Of a DNA stretch of 64,000 nt, positions 1-7,098 are shown piece after piece. This DNA is from Fangia hongkongensis FSC776 = DSM 21703 (GTDB lineage: Bacteria > Pseudomonadota > Gammaproteobacteria > Francisellales > Francisellaceae), in NCBI RefSeq assembly GCF_000379445.1, contig NZ_KB902245.1, positions 1 through 64,000 on the forward strand. The letters run 5' to 3'. The notes below the pieces were generated by a model, which saw only the letters and a list, made by a program, of their open reading frames with translations, was not told the DNA's origin and searched no databases. Numbering within the stretch: position 1 is the stretch's first letter; each line of letters begins with the position of its first letter. Both the position numbers and the translations under genes were made by a program.

Positions 1-140
1 CCTGCCGCTAAAACTTCTGTAACTGTTTCTAAAAATGCATCTACAACTTTCTTGGAATCTGATTTTGTTAAGCTTATTTTTTCAGCAACTTTTGCTTCAA
101 ACTCAGTTTTTGTATGTGTTTTTGCTTCTTTCTTAGACAT
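1..140 (-). CDS. HU-family DNA-binding protein, N-terminal part (cut by window edge)
   Basis: The minus-strand frame starting at the ATG at 138-140 runs off the left edge, giving 46 residues. After a short basic N-terminus (MSKKEAKTHTK) it has the pattern FEAKVAEKISLTKSDSKKVV followed by DAFLETVTEVLAAG. This matches the helical dimerisation half of HU/IHF proteins, where A-x-K-V-A-x-K-x-x-L-[ST]-K and D-A-F-L-E-x-[IV]-T are typical. The N-terminus is about eight residues longer than in E. coli HU. A GGGA ribosome binding site lies just upstream. Such proteins bend DNA and often assist tyrosine recombinases, two of which are encoded next door; that link is inference. Confidence 0.8.
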   Translation of the reverse strand, partial: MSKKEAKTHTKTEFEAKVAEKISLTKSDSKKVVDAFLETVTEVLAA

Positions 141-195
141 GTTCCCTACCTTGTATTTTATGTTGATGAACTTTCAAAATATACTGTAATACCAA

Positions 196-957
196 TCAAT
201 ACAAGCTGAGGAAGCCTAAAAAATTAAATCTATACAAAAAGATGTAATAACATAGCCAACCAAACGATAGCCCAATCCCAAATGGGATGAAATTTGTACC
301 TCTTTTCAGCGCTTTCAATATCACACCAAACAATATCCCTGTTATGGATGCAAACAACAATACATATGGAATTGAAGCAATGCCAAACCAAGCCCCAATA
401 GCAGCCAATAATTTAAAGTCACCAAAACCCATTCCCTCCTTACCGGTGAGAAGCTTAAAAAGATAGTAAATAAGCCACAGGACTAAATAACCAACCACAG
501 CTCCTAATACAGCACTTTTTAGCGGTATAATCAAACCATTCGTATTAATTAACAGCCCAAGCCATAATAATGGCAAAGTCGCTATGTCCGGTAAGATATA
601 GTGCTTTAGATCAATAACACTTAACAATATCAACACTACACCAAGCATTGAAATACAGGCAGAAAACCAGCTAATCCCAACATCTAGATAGACATAGTAC
701 AGATACCCTAAAATCACCAAAAAAATGCTAAGTGATTGGTAGTTTGGTTTTGCTGAAAACAAGCCAGATATCGGTGATACTATTTTAAATACAGGCGCTT
801 TCGTGTCTGTTATTTCATCCGGCAATAATGCTCCTTCCATCTCTAGCTTGGCATTATACAAAACCTTTTCAGGGAGATACTCCACTAGTCCGTTGATTAT
901 CATGCTAGTAACAAGCGCTATGAAGATCAAAATAATAAACATCATGAAAATCACCAA
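196..957 (-). CDS. prepilin peptidase, A24 aspartic protease family
   Basis: Polytopic membrane protein of 253 residues that should cut the leader from type IV prepilins such as the PilS-like and PilV-like proteins at 40170-42306. The two catalytic aspartates are D116 (in IDLKHYILPD) and D180 in the GxGD motif (GMGFGD). Their 64-residue spacing equals that of TcpJ-type enzymes. Several hydrophobic segments run from about residue 75 to 250. The N-terminal region keeps one membrane helix but lacks the CxxC zinc pairs of PilD-type enzymes, so N-methylation may be weaker or absent. The start overlaps the end of the recombinase upstream by 7 bp, implying translational coupling, although the pilus operon itself lies about 40 kb away. 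Confidence 0.88.
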   Translation of the reverse strand: MVIFMMFIILIFIALVTSMIINGLVEYLPEKVLYNAKLEMEGALLPDEITDTKAPVFKIVSPISGLFSAKPNYQSLSIFLVILGYLYYVYLDVGISWFSACISMLGVVLILLSVIDLKHYILPDIATLPLLWLGLLINTNGLIIPLKSAVLGAVVGYLVLWLIYYLFKLLTGKEGMGFGDFKLLAAIGAWFGIASIPYVLLFASITGILFGVILKALKRGTNFIPFGIGLSFGWLCYYIFLYRFNFLGFLSLY

Positions 958-1826
958 CTCCCAATATAACTAGCTAAAATTTCCGGTCTTGAATGCCCAA
1001 GCTCCAAACTCACCACTTCCCTAGCATTTAAATCTATTCTCTTATTTTCATGATCCATTATAGGCTTTTCGCCTCCTTTAATTGGACTTAAAAAGCCACT
1101 TAACTCTGTATATCGCCTTTGCGCGTAAGCATGTCGCAACCCATGAAGATTCGACCAACCGTTTTGTGTGACAATGTGATCGTATAATTGCGTTTGTTCC
1201 TTATAGTTTTTATGAAGTGGGATAAGTGACTTATTGTATCCTGCAACCTTTCTTGATCTATCAAGCCAATATCTTTGCTCTTTTGTTAAAATTGGTATAT
1301 ATCTTTCGCGACCTCCCTTCGTCCAGCTACCTTGCAGCCATATTCGTTTTTCTTTATCGGCTCTACTGGGAATGATTTTAAGGCATTCTTCTTTTCTTAA
1401 CCCAAAGTGCTTTTGTAATTCGAAAGAGCACCGTAAATGCTCATATAAAACACCAGTAAAATCTATACTGTCAATTGCCCTATCATGCGTAGCAATATAT
1501 GAACGCTGTCCTATTCCATACGCTTGATTACTTTTAATAAGATGTTCCTTTTCCATTAAAGTAAATACAAACCGAAGATCACTCATTAAGTTTTTTATAC
1601 GCCCTACCGAAAGCTCTTTATCTTGCCAATACTCTAGCAGCTTATATATATGCTTTGGCTGAATCCGTCCTATGGTTCTCAATTTATAACCCATATCATG
1701 TAACTCACAAGCAATCAGCTTTAATCGACTCAGCCTTGCATACCTTGTGCTATAAGACATGGTCTTTTGCTCTCTCTCTAGTAACTTGTGTATACTATGA
1801 TTTAAATCGTTTAATGCGCGGCTCAT
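951..1826 (-). CDS. tyrosine recombinase (integrase family), catalytically complete
   Basis: 291-residue site-specific recombinase. All expected active-site residues can be placed: R144 (FGLRKEE), K170 (WTKGGRERYIP), H228-x-x-R231 (NLHGLRHAY), H278 (LELGHSRPE) and nucleophile Y287 (LASYIGSW) near the C-terminus. The N-terminal 110 residues look like a helical core-binding domain. It overlaps its upstream paralogue by 4 bp (ATGA) and the prepilin peptidase downstream by 7 bp, so the three form one operon. Possible jobs are plasmid dimer resolution, integration, or inversion of a DNA segment as Rci does for shufflons. No target repeats are recognised with certainty (see the inverted repeat at 2708-2728). 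Confidence 0.85.
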   Translation of the reverse strand: MSRALNDLNHSIHKLLEREQKTMSYSTRYARLSRLKLIACELHDMGYKLRTIGRIQPKHIYKLLEYWQDKELSVGRIKNLMSDLRFVFTLMEKEHLIKSNQAYGIGQRSYIATHDRAIDSIDFTGVLYEHLRCSFELQKHFGLRKEECLKIIPSRADKEKRIWLQGSWTKGGRERYIPILTKEQRYWLDRSRKVAGYNKSLIPLHKNYKEQTQLYDHIVTQNGWSNLHGLRHAYAQRRYTELSGFLSPIKGGEKPIMDHENKRIDLNAREVVSLELGHSRPEILASYIGSW

Positions 1827-2626
1827 AGAAGCCCCTTCTGTAACTTATCGTAACTAGTATAACCAAGCTCTTCAATCAGCATCCGTTTAGCTATCGTTTG
1901 GCTTTTATGTTTTACCAATTGCGCCAAACGCTCCATCGCATAGATTCGCCTAAATGGTGCATTGATCTCATACCCACAATCATATATCTCTGCATTAACA
2001 AGCTGAACAAGCATGTTCTCAGGGATTCTATCTGTTAATGTCCTGTATGACCCTAGTATGTCATTACGATAGTCTATTACAGATAGTTGTGTCTTCGTTA
2101 AAATTGGAATAAATCGAGTTTTTTTGTTGGTGGCTAAATCAGAGTGAATCATTAAATCATCAGACATAATAGCTGTAGTTAAGTTGATTTTAATCGACTC
2201 CCTTTTCGTTAATCCAAAGTAAATCTGAAAAGCGAGTACACTCTTACTAAGTGGGTTATGAACAAGCTCTAATACGTCTTTACTGACTTTAAGCTGTGAC
2301 TGCTTAGAAAATGTAATACTGGTAAAATTAAATTCTTTATTTCTGGGAATATCAATGTCATACATATCTGACATCATTTTACGAAGAATACTGATACGAC
2401 CTTGCATGGTCTGAGATAAGATCCCTTTATTTCTCCATAATTCAACGAGCTTGAAGATGTAATCATTTTTTAACTGTGATAATTTTTGAGGCAAAAGCCC
2501 TAAATGTAATAAATCATCGATCATCGCATAAAGCACTACTTTGCGCTTATAACGTGATCGCTCTGCACCTGTTGCAATACTATTTATATAGTAATTTACA
2601 TCCTTGATGCATGTTTGTTTTCTCAT
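1823..2626 (-). CDS. degenerate tyrosine recombinase paralogue
   Basis: 267 residues that align along their length with the downstream recombinase: shared patterns include FGL-x-K-x-E-x-x-K-I, the K-x-x-R-[FY]-IPILTK strand and E-x-x-LG-x-[ST] near the end. Most catalytic positions are changed: the first arginine is T140, the box-II histidine is A223 (the following R226 is kept), the late histidine is Y256, and the nucleophile position falls on a glycine. It therefore cannot be expected to cut DNA by the normal mechanism. It might be a DNA-binding partner, a regulator of the active enzyme, or a decaying duplicate. An uninterrupted frame and tight 4-bp coupling argue for a retained function. 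Confidence 0.75.
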   Translation of the reverse strand: MRKQTCIKDVNYYINSIATGAERSRYKRKVVLYAMIDDLLHLGLLPQKLSQLKNDYIFKLVELWRNKGILSQTMQGRISILRKMMSDMYDIDIPRNKEFNFTSITFSKQSQLKVSKDVLELVHNPLSKSVLAFQIYFGLTKRESIKINLTTAIMSDDLMIHSDLATNKKTRFIPILTKTQLSVIDYRNDILGSYRTLTDRIPENMLVQLVNAEIYDCGYEINAPFRRIYAMERLAQLVKHKSQTIAKRMLIEELGYTSYDKLQKGLL

Positions 2627-2707
2627 TCCAAGACACCTTTAACTCGTTTAGTGATTGATGCCCCATCTGTGTAAACAGTATGGTTATTAAAGTAGTGGCA
2701 TATTACC

Positions 2708-2728
2708 TCAATAGTAAAAATCTATTGA
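2708..2728. repeat. inverted repeat with 7-bp arms and 7-bp centre
   Basis: TCAATAG at 2708-2714 and CTATTGA at 2722-2728 are perfect inverted arms around TAAAAAT. The element lies between the end of the 99-residue gene (2745) and the start of the recombinase pair (2626). The size and layout fit a tyrosine-recombinase core site, an operator or a short hairpin. There is no run of T after it on the minus strand, so it is a poor terminator. Confidence 0.45.
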
Positions 2729-2744
2729 TATAGAGTGTTCTTTG

Positions 2745-3044
2745 TTATTTGTATTTTTCAATCATCTCTTTCGTCACAGCTTCTAAAATTTCAGCATTCA
2801 GCGCTGCATTTAGAATCTTCATTTTTGAAGGTGAGACTCCAGATTCTCTTAAGACATTAGTTTGAACTTGACGAATTAACTTAATGTTCTCATTTGTTAA
2901 TGCTCGCTCTACTAGGCTTTCATGATTGTTTCTTTGATTATTTTTTGCAGCTTTTGCATTCTTTGTTGGTTTTACCTGTGCTTTTGGCTTGACCGGTGCA
3001 ACGGGTTTCGTTTCAACAATTGCAACTGCTTCATTATTACTCAT
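2745..3044 (-). CDS. hypothetical basic protein with Lys/Pro-rich N-terminus
   Basis: 99 residues, unrecognised. Residues about 10-40 are rich in Lys, Pro, Ala and Asn and look disordered (VKPKAQVKPTKNAKAAKNNQ). The remainder is predicted helical, with the stretch ESGVSPSKMKILNAALNAEI. The composition suggests a cytoplasmic nucleic-acid-binding protein, but no family can be named. The ATG at 3042-3044 is preceded by a good AGGAG. Unlike the genes farther upstream, it lacks the GGGAG/CTCCC structured leader; the 150 bp in front of it (3045-3193) hold nothing recognisable. Confidence 0.6.
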   Translation of the reverse strand: MSNNEAVAIVETKPVAPVKPKAQVKPTKNAKAAKNNQRNNHESLVERALTNENIKLIRQVQTNVLRESGVSPSKMKILNAALNAEILEAVTKEMIEKYK

Positions 3045-3193
3045 CTCTTTTCTCCTGTGATTAAGAAGCCATATATGACTGCTTTAAGGTTTCCAGTTTT
3101 CAATACATAAGCAAGATAGAGTCTGAAGTTGCCTTCAATTTCTTTCTTACTTATGACTGATCGCTTTTAAGGTCATTTATAGAAATTTGATTG

Positions 3194-3436
3194 TTACTTG
3201 AAGCAATTTTTTCTATATGTGACACTAACAACCTTATTGGTTGATGTTTTCTTCTTAACATAACTGTCATTTGTCATTGAATGAGTAAGAGTGAAAAAAT
3301 TGATGTGTCCTAATAAGCGCTTAATGACAGAGTTGTCAGTAATATCTACGCTATTAAGTTCATCTGATATTTTCTCAATTATCACTAATGCCTCTTGAAG
3401 CTGATTTACAATGCTAAGTGTTTTGTGCTTATTCAT
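3194..3436 (-). CDS. hypothetical 80-residue protein (leader array gene 8)
   Basis: Small soluble protein, MNKHKTLSIVNQLQEALVII at the start, mostly helical in the first 70 residues, then a basic tail ending in RKNCFK. No family recognised. The ATG is preceded by AGAGGAG. This is the last gene in transcription order of the block whose members carry the repeated structured leader. Confidence 0.6.
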   Translation of the reverse strand: MNKHKTLSIVNQLQEALVIIEKISDELNSVDITDNSVIKRLLGHINFFTLTHSMTNDSYVKKKTSTNKVVSVTYRKNCFK

Positions 3437-3515
3437 CGTTGCACTCCTCTTTTATATTACTTAAAGGGAATAACAACACCCGAATCAGGAGCATAGCTAC
3501 TCCCGACTGGGGGTG
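3434..3515 (-). promoter_or_regulatory. structured leader A (before 3194-3436)
   Basis: Read on the minus strand: outer stem CACCC/GGGTG (3511-3515 with 3477-3481), inner stem GGGAG/CTCCT around an 8-nt loop, then the tail GTTGTTATTCCC (3466-3477) that can pair with the ribosome binding site region GGAGTGCAACG. In this copy the tail pairing is weak, two 4-bp runs with an internal loop. It is the least regular of the eight copies. Confidence 0.6.
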
Positions 3516-3532
3516 ATGAATTTTCTAGGAAA

Positions 3533-3712
3533 CTATATACATAGACGTTTCAAATACGGTGTAATTGAAAAAACTTCAGAGCTATTCTCTGTAGTCTTTG
3601 CCTCTTTGTTTATAGCTTTACTAACGTTGTATCGCATTTCTTGATGGTCTATTGCTAGAACATTTTGAAGTCGTAGTGCTAGTAATTTACCTAGTTGTTG
3701 ATGTTCTCTCAT
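3533..3712 (-). CDS. hypothetical 59-residue protein (leader array gene 7)
   Basis: Short open frame from the ATG at 3710-3712 to TAG at 3533-3535. It starts MREHQQLGKLLALRLQNVLA and ends TPYLKRLCI, with a helical N-terminal half and no membrane segment or known motif. Support comes from a strong ribosome binding site (CGGAGAGTAACAATG) and from its place in the array: it has the same structured leader as its neighbours and the same spacing to it. Confidence 0.6.
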   Translation of the reverse strand: MREHQQLGKLLALRLQNVLAIDHQEMRYNVSKAINKEAKTTENSSEVFSITPYLKRLCI

Positions 3713-3795
3713 TGTTACTCTCCGTTTTTAGTTTTAAAGTTAAAAAAGGGAATAACAATGCCCCTGTTGGGAGTAAAGTTACTCCCTGGTCGGGG
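3710..3795 (-). promoter_or_regulatory. structured leader B (before 3533-3712)
   Basis: Outer stem CCCC/GGGG (3792-3795 with 3761-3764). The inner hairpin is the perfect palindrome GGGAGTAAAGTTACTCCC at 3769-3786. Third stem: CATTGTTATTC (complement of 3750-3760) pairs over 11 bp, with one G-U, with the start region GAGTAACAATG at 3710-3720. The ribosome binding site and start codon would therefore be closed in mRNA. Confidence 0.75.
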
Positions 3796-3803
3796 TTTAT
3801 TTA

Positions 3804-4136
3804 TTAAGCAGCATCATTAATGAAAAAATGCTCTCTATTTTGATAATATCTTGTCACATTACCATCCATATCAATACCAGACATAGAAGGATACTCTTTA
3901 TAAAACTTACACAGCTTTTTGATTTCATTATTATATTCTTCAGTATTTTCACACTGCATAATAGTTTCATCACCTTCTGCATAAGTGACAATAGTCTTCG
4001 TCTTCTTATTAACCCATACTCCGAAATAGTAAGCATCTTGATCTGTATCAAATTGCTCATATCCACCGCCAAAGCACAGATCATAATCATAATAATAACG
4101 ATCTCTATCTACGACAAAATTTTCAGTTATCTTCAT
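3804..4136 (-). CDS. hypothetical Tyr/Asp-rich protein (leader array gene 6)
   Basis: 110 residues, acidic and rich in Tyr and Asp (DRDRYYYDYD near the N-terminus, then GGGYEQFDTDQDAYYFGVWV). The pattern of alternating strands followed by a helix (EEYNNEIKKLCKFYKEY) suggests a small alpha/beta fold. No family recognised. The start is supported by CGGAGATATAACAATG and by the structured leader directly upstream. Confidence 0.65.
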   Translation of the reverse strand: MKITENFVVDRDRYYYDYDLCFGGGYEQFDTDQDAYYFGVWVNKKTKTIVTYAEGDETIMQCENTEEYNNEIKKLCKFYKEYPSMSGIDMDGNVTRYYQNREHFFINDAA

Positions 4137-4219
4137 TGTTATATCTCCGTTTTTAATTTAGTTAAAAGGGAGATAAACAAAGCCCCTAGTGGGAGATATT
4201 TAGTCTCCCAGTTATCGGG
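4134..4219 (-). promoter_or_regulatory. structured leader C (before 3804-4136)
   Basis: Inner stem GGGAGA/TCTCCC (4204-4209 with 4191-4196), outer CCC/GGG (4217-4219 with 4184-4186). Third stem: TTGTTTATCTCC (complement of 4169-4180) pairs with GGAGATATAACAA of the start region with a single bulged base. Here both the tail and the start region read ATCTCC/GGAGAT instead of the ATTCTCC/GGAGAGT of leader F, so the two sides have changed together. Confidence 0.72.
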
Positions 4220-4226
4220 TTATTTT

Positions 4227-4499
4227 TTAAACTTCGGTATATTCTGTCACATCATAACCATGACTATAAAAATCACCTAAGCCTCCAGCATTAATTCTAA
4301 ATGTTTGGACTCCATTGGTAACAATAACCATAGTTCCATCATGTAATTTTATATTTTCTTCTTTGAAACCAACGGCATCTAAGAACAAATCCATGCTGAA
4401 TAGGTTATCTCCAACTTCATCTGCATCAATTATTGAATATGACGTTATGCCATTCTCGAAAAATTGATCTACATTTTCTGGGATATCATATATTTGCAT
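4227..4499 (-). CDS. hypothetical 90-residue protein (leader array gene 5)
   Basis: Starts MQIYDIPENVDQFFENGITS and ends GYDVTEYTEV. Acidic, predicted alpha/beta, no known motif. A longer frame begins at 4652, but it would read through the structured leader and has no ribosome binding site. The ATG at 4497-4499, with AGGAGATAACCAA in front, is clearly the better start. Confidence 0.65.
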   Translation of the reverse strand: MQIYDIPENVDQFFENGITSYSIIDADEVGDNLFSMDLFLDAVGFKEENIKLHDGTMVIVTNGVQTFRINAGGLGDFYSHGYDVTEYTEV

Positions 4500-4577
4500 T
4501 TGGTTATCTCCTATTAGTTCGATTAAAGGGAGATAAACATGCCTCACTAGGAGACGTTTTAATCTCCCAGTGGGTGG
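4497..4577 (-). promoter_or_regulatory. structured leader D (before 4227-4499)
   Basis: The hairpin has 10-bp arms, CACTGGGAGA (complement of 4563-4572) with TCTCCTAGTG (complement of 4545-4554), including one G-U. Third stem: TTATCTCC (complement of 4529-4536) pairs perfectly with GGAGATAA of the ribosome binding site (4504-4511). The weaker part towards the start codon (ACCAAATG) is open in this copy. Confidence 0.72.
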
Positions 4578-4606
4578 TTTACAAGATTTATTTAGTTGAC
4601 TGCTAT

Positions 4607-4930
4607 TTAATGAAAAGTAGCAATGAGAATGGACGCTGCAATTGCAGTGCATCCTAGAAGAATAGAAATAATCGTATTACGATTATCTTTTTGCATGCGT
4701 TTTTCCATACTCTGAGAGAACTGGTCAAACTCACGCCGACTTTCTGCAATAAGTGATTTTTGTGATTCCGTCATTTTTGAGGAAATATCACGCTGTACAT
4801 CTGTCATCATATCTTCTAACTCCTCTCGAACACCTGTTGCAACCTCCGCAGCTTTACGAGCATTAGTGTTATCTAGCCCAAGTAATTCGAATTGATCTAC
4901 TAAATAAAGTCTATCATATTTTTGCTTCAT
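4607..4930 (-). CDS. coiled-coil protein with C-terminal membrane anchor, DUF1640-like
   Basis: 107 residues. After a short head (DQFELLGLDNTNARKAAEVA) there is a long charged coiled coil (residues about 30-80), then a C-terminal membrane helix (TIISILLGCTAIAASILIAT). This head-coil-anchor layout is that of the DUF1640/CCDC90 family, whose molecular role is not settled. The likely start at 4928-4930 overlaps the stop of the upstream gene as ATGA and has GGGGGA at good spacing. Another ATG lies two codons earlier at 4936. It shares leader E with the upstream gene. Confidence 0.6.
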   Translation of the reverse strand: MKQKYDRLYLVDQFELLGLDNTNARKAAEVATGVREELEDMMTDVQRDISSKMTESQKSLIAESRREFDQFSQSMEKRMQKDNRNTIISILLGCTAIAASILIATFH

Positions 4931-5454
4931 TGCCATTCCCCCTTGATCTGGTCAAGGATAACAGCATGCGCTTGACTAACACTATTCCTACTCTTATCAG
5001 AGACATATGATCTATGAAGTATGCAAGTATTTACTACATGACTTGAGATAAACTCATACATGTGCATATTTTTGCTAAATATAGAATCAAAGGCATCTGA
5101 AAATTTGACCTCACCACATAAATAACTACTTGATACATTTTTCAATGCATCATTTATGTATTTATGCAGTATTGCCGATAAAGTATCTACTGCCAGCAAT
5201 ACGTTTTCGGTATTAAAAATAGTCTTTCTAGTATCCGAATAAAAATCATAATCAAATACGGTACTTAGGATAAGATCACCTAGTTCTTCTACCTTTTTGT
5301 AGTCACTAATCCACTTACAATAGCTATGAAATATCTCAGCTGAACCTTTCATAGAATTATTTAAGAACATATGGTTGATTCCATTTTCTAATTTACCTGT
5401 AAGCGCTTCGATAGTAAACTCCACCCTCTTTGAATCATATTTTACATGTTGCAT
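4927..5454 (-). CDS. hypothetical 175-residue protein (leader array gene 4)
   Basis: Starts MQHVKYDSKRVEFTIEALTG. Predicted all-helical and soluble, with Cys residues scattered and no clear motif; the end is HAVILDQIKGEWQ. No family recognised. It is the first gene of a two-gene unit with the membrane-anchored coiled-coil protein (4-bp overlap), so the two may act together. The start is supported by AGGAGAGATGACATG and by leader E. Confidence 0.62.
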   Translation of the reverse strand: MQHVKYDSKRVEFTIEALTGKLENGINHMFLNNSMKGSAEIFHSYCKWISDYKKVEELGDLILSTVFDYDFYSDTRKTIFNTENVLLAVDTLSAILHKYINDALKNVSSSYLCGEVKFSDAFDSIFSKNMHMYEFISSHVVNTCILHRSYVSDKSRNSVSQAHAVILDQIKGEWQ

Positions 5455-5530
5455 GTCATCTCTCCTATCTTGTCATGTTTGGGGAGATAACATGCCCCAT
5501 CTGGGAGACAGTTAATCTCCCATTTAGGTT
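5452..5530 (-). promoter_or_regulatory. structured leader E (before 4927-5454)
   Basis: Inner stem TGGGAGA/TCTCCCA around a short AT-rich loop (5503-5521). Third stem: CATGTTATCTCCCC (complement of 5481-5494) pairs at 13 of 14 positions with GGAGAGATGACATG (5452-5465), closing both the ribosome binding site and the ATG. The start region is GATGACATG here rather than GTAACAATG, and the tail has changed to match. Confidence 0.78.
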
Positions 5531-5539
5531 GTTATAAAC

Positions 5540-5848
5540 TCAATCGTTCGTTAGCAGTAATGAACCAATTTCAATACCATCTAACTTTTTATTGAGCGAT
5601 TCAAGAATTAAATTGATATGATCTTCGTAATTTAAATGCATATCCTCCTCACCTAAATAGATAGTAAAGTGTTGACCTGTTACCACTTGACTAAAACCAC
5701 CATCGTATATATCAATACGATAGCTTTTAGTATGAGGTGCATAACTAAAAAAAGCATGATCATTGGTGTATTTTGAAATCAAAAGACACACATCAAGCAT
5801 TTTTCTTTCGTTATATAAGTCATTTGCATTTAGTTTTTCTACTTTCAT
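5540..5848 (-). CDS. hypothetical 102-residue protein (leader array gene 3)
   Basis: Starts MKVEKLNANDLYNERKMLDV. Alpha/beta, soluble and acidic towards the end (EEDMHLNYEDHINLILESLN). No family recognised. The start has AGGAGAGTAACAATG, identical over 14 bases to that of the 59-residue gene and to that of the lipoprotein gene at 51629, and lies inside leader F. Confidence 0.62.
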   Translation of the reverse strand: MKVEKLNANDLYNERKMLDVCLLISKYTNDHAFFSYAPHTKSYRIDIYDGGFSQVVTGQHFTIYLGEEDMHLNYEDHINLILESLNKKLDGIEIGSLLLTND

Positions 5849-5926
5849 TGTTACTCTCCTATTAATTAGTTTTAAAGGGAGAATAACAATGCCCCTGCTG
5901 GGAGATTATTAGCCTCCCATATGGGT
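5846..5926 (-). promoter_or_regulatory. structured leader F (before 5540-5848)
   Basis: Inner stem GGGAG/CTCCC (5914-5918 with 5900-5904), outer CCC/GGG (5923-5925 with 5893-5895). Third stem is the best of the set: CATTGTTATTCTCC (complement of 5878-5891) pairs over 14 bp, one of them G-U, with GGAGAGTAACAATG (5846-5859), including the whole start codon. Confidence 0.8.
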
Positions 5927-5949
5927 CATAGTATCTTAATCACTCTTAA

Positions 5950-6396
5950 CTAGCTTGCTCTCATAGAAGCACCCCAGCCTTGAATAACTTTAAATTTTTG
6001 TTTTTTATCTTGCGCTTGCTTATCACCTTGTAAAGTTATATCAACTTTATCAGCGATCTCATCAGCTAGAGCTAATTTTTCATTTTCAGGAAAATCAGCA
6101 CTATTCAATTTACTGACAAGTTCATCTAACTCGTTAATTTTCACTTGTAACTTAAATGATTTCACCTGATCTTTAAGTGATATAAGTGATTTGACTTGCT
6201 CATCACTTAACTCACTATTGACCGGATGATCAAACGCATGTTTATCATTGTTATTTTCTATCTCATTTGTATCTGGTTCGTTCTGCTTGTCAGATACATC
6301 TTTAGATGCATCTGGCAGTCTACTTACCAAAAAAGTAATACAAAAGATTAAGGTTATTAGTACAATTGCAATAGATAATGTAATTACAGTTGTCAT
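5950..6396 (-). CDS. membrane-anchored hypothetical protein (leader array gene 2)
   Basis: 148 residues: an N-terminal membrane helix (TLSIAIVLITLIFCITFLVS), then an acidic linker and a helical, charged segment (about 75-130) that looks like a coiled coil, ending QGWGASMRAS. No family recognised. The frame extends upstream to 6423, but AGGAGTGAATACCATG fixes the start at 6394-6396, and only this start fits the pairing in leader G. Confidence 0.62.
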   Translation of the reverse strand: MTTVITLSIAIVLITLIFCITFLVSRLPDASKDVSDKQNEPDTNEIENNNDKHAFDHPVNSELSDEQVKSLISLKDQVKSFKLQVKINELDELVSKLNSADFPENEKLALADEIADKVDITLQGDKQAQDKKQKFKVIQGWGASMRAS

Positions 6397-6485
6397 GGTA
6401 TTCACTCCTATTATTTGATTCATTTGATGATTACAGGAAGAAAACCATACCCCCTGAAGGAGATAAAATTCTCTCCCTATGGGGG
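6394..6485 (-). promoter_or_regulatory. structured leader G (before 5950-6396)
   Basis: Outer stem CCCCC/GGGGG (6481-6485 with 6450-6454), inner stem AGGGAGA/TCTCCT (6472-6478 with 6458-6463). Third stem: TATGGTTTTCTTCC (complement of 6436-6449) pairs with the start region, where TATGGT matches this gene's unusual ACCATG; an A-bulge and one mismatch separate it from the ribosome binding site pairing. Confidence 0.72.
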
Positions 6486-6507
6486 TTAATAAACACTTAA
6501 TTCATAT

Positions 6508-7098
6508 TCAAACTTTACAAGCATCATGGAACGCCTTTGATACTTCTAATTGATCAATTAAAGGCAACAATCCAAGGTTATCCATTGATACATTTATCTC
6601 AAAAGTTAAATATTGCATATGCATTAACATATCCAATATTGTCCCCTCTAAAACAGAATGCCTATAAAGATGCTCTTGCAACTTTGAAATTAGAAAATTA
6701 TTACTAATTTTATGTAATATTTTTTGGTTAAATTTAATCGCCTTAAGTAATAATGCCTGATTGAAAAAATCAGACTTATCAGCTTTAATAAACCAATCAA
6801 TATTTTTTGACTCTAGATAACGTGTTAAAACTTCGTCATTCACATGTCTATTATTGAAATATGAAATGCTATCAAAGTTAAAAACAATGTTCATGTTTAT
6901 ACCGGTAATGTATTTGATAATATCTTCAAATGACTTACCTTCTAAAGCACCAACAAATGAAATTAGAGTCTGCTTAATTTTAAGCACTGTTATCTCATCT
7001 TCAAATTGTAAAAGATCGTTTAGTTGTTGAGATTTAAGATCAACAACATAACTGATCATCGCTATATTTTTCGATGATAGTTGTACTCTAGTTTTCAT
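6508..7098 (-). CDS. hypothetical 196-residue protein (leader array gene 1)
   Basis: Starts MKTRVQLSSKNIAMISYVVD. Helix-rich, soluble, no membrane segment and no known motif. It is first in transcription order and has the strongest ribosome binding site of the block (AGGAGGAAATATG). The leader in front of it is the eighth copy of the repeated element, so expression probably starts from a promoter within 7179-7774. Confidence 0.65.
   Translation of the reverse strand: MKTRVQLSSKNIAMISYVVDLKSQQLNDLLQFEDEITVLKIKQTLISFVGALEGKSFEDIIKYITGINMNIVFNFDSISYFNNRHVNDEVLTRYLESKNIDWFIKADKSDFFNQALLLKAIKFNQKILHKISNNFLISKLQEHLYRHSVLEGTILDMLMHMQYLTFEINVSMDNLGLLPLIDQLEVSKAFHDACKV

Noticed and set aside
3828-4280. 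Plus-strand frame through the small-gene array
   Set aside because: It runs opposite two minus-strand genes with good starts and includes leader C; its Ile-rich content reflects AT-rich antisense.
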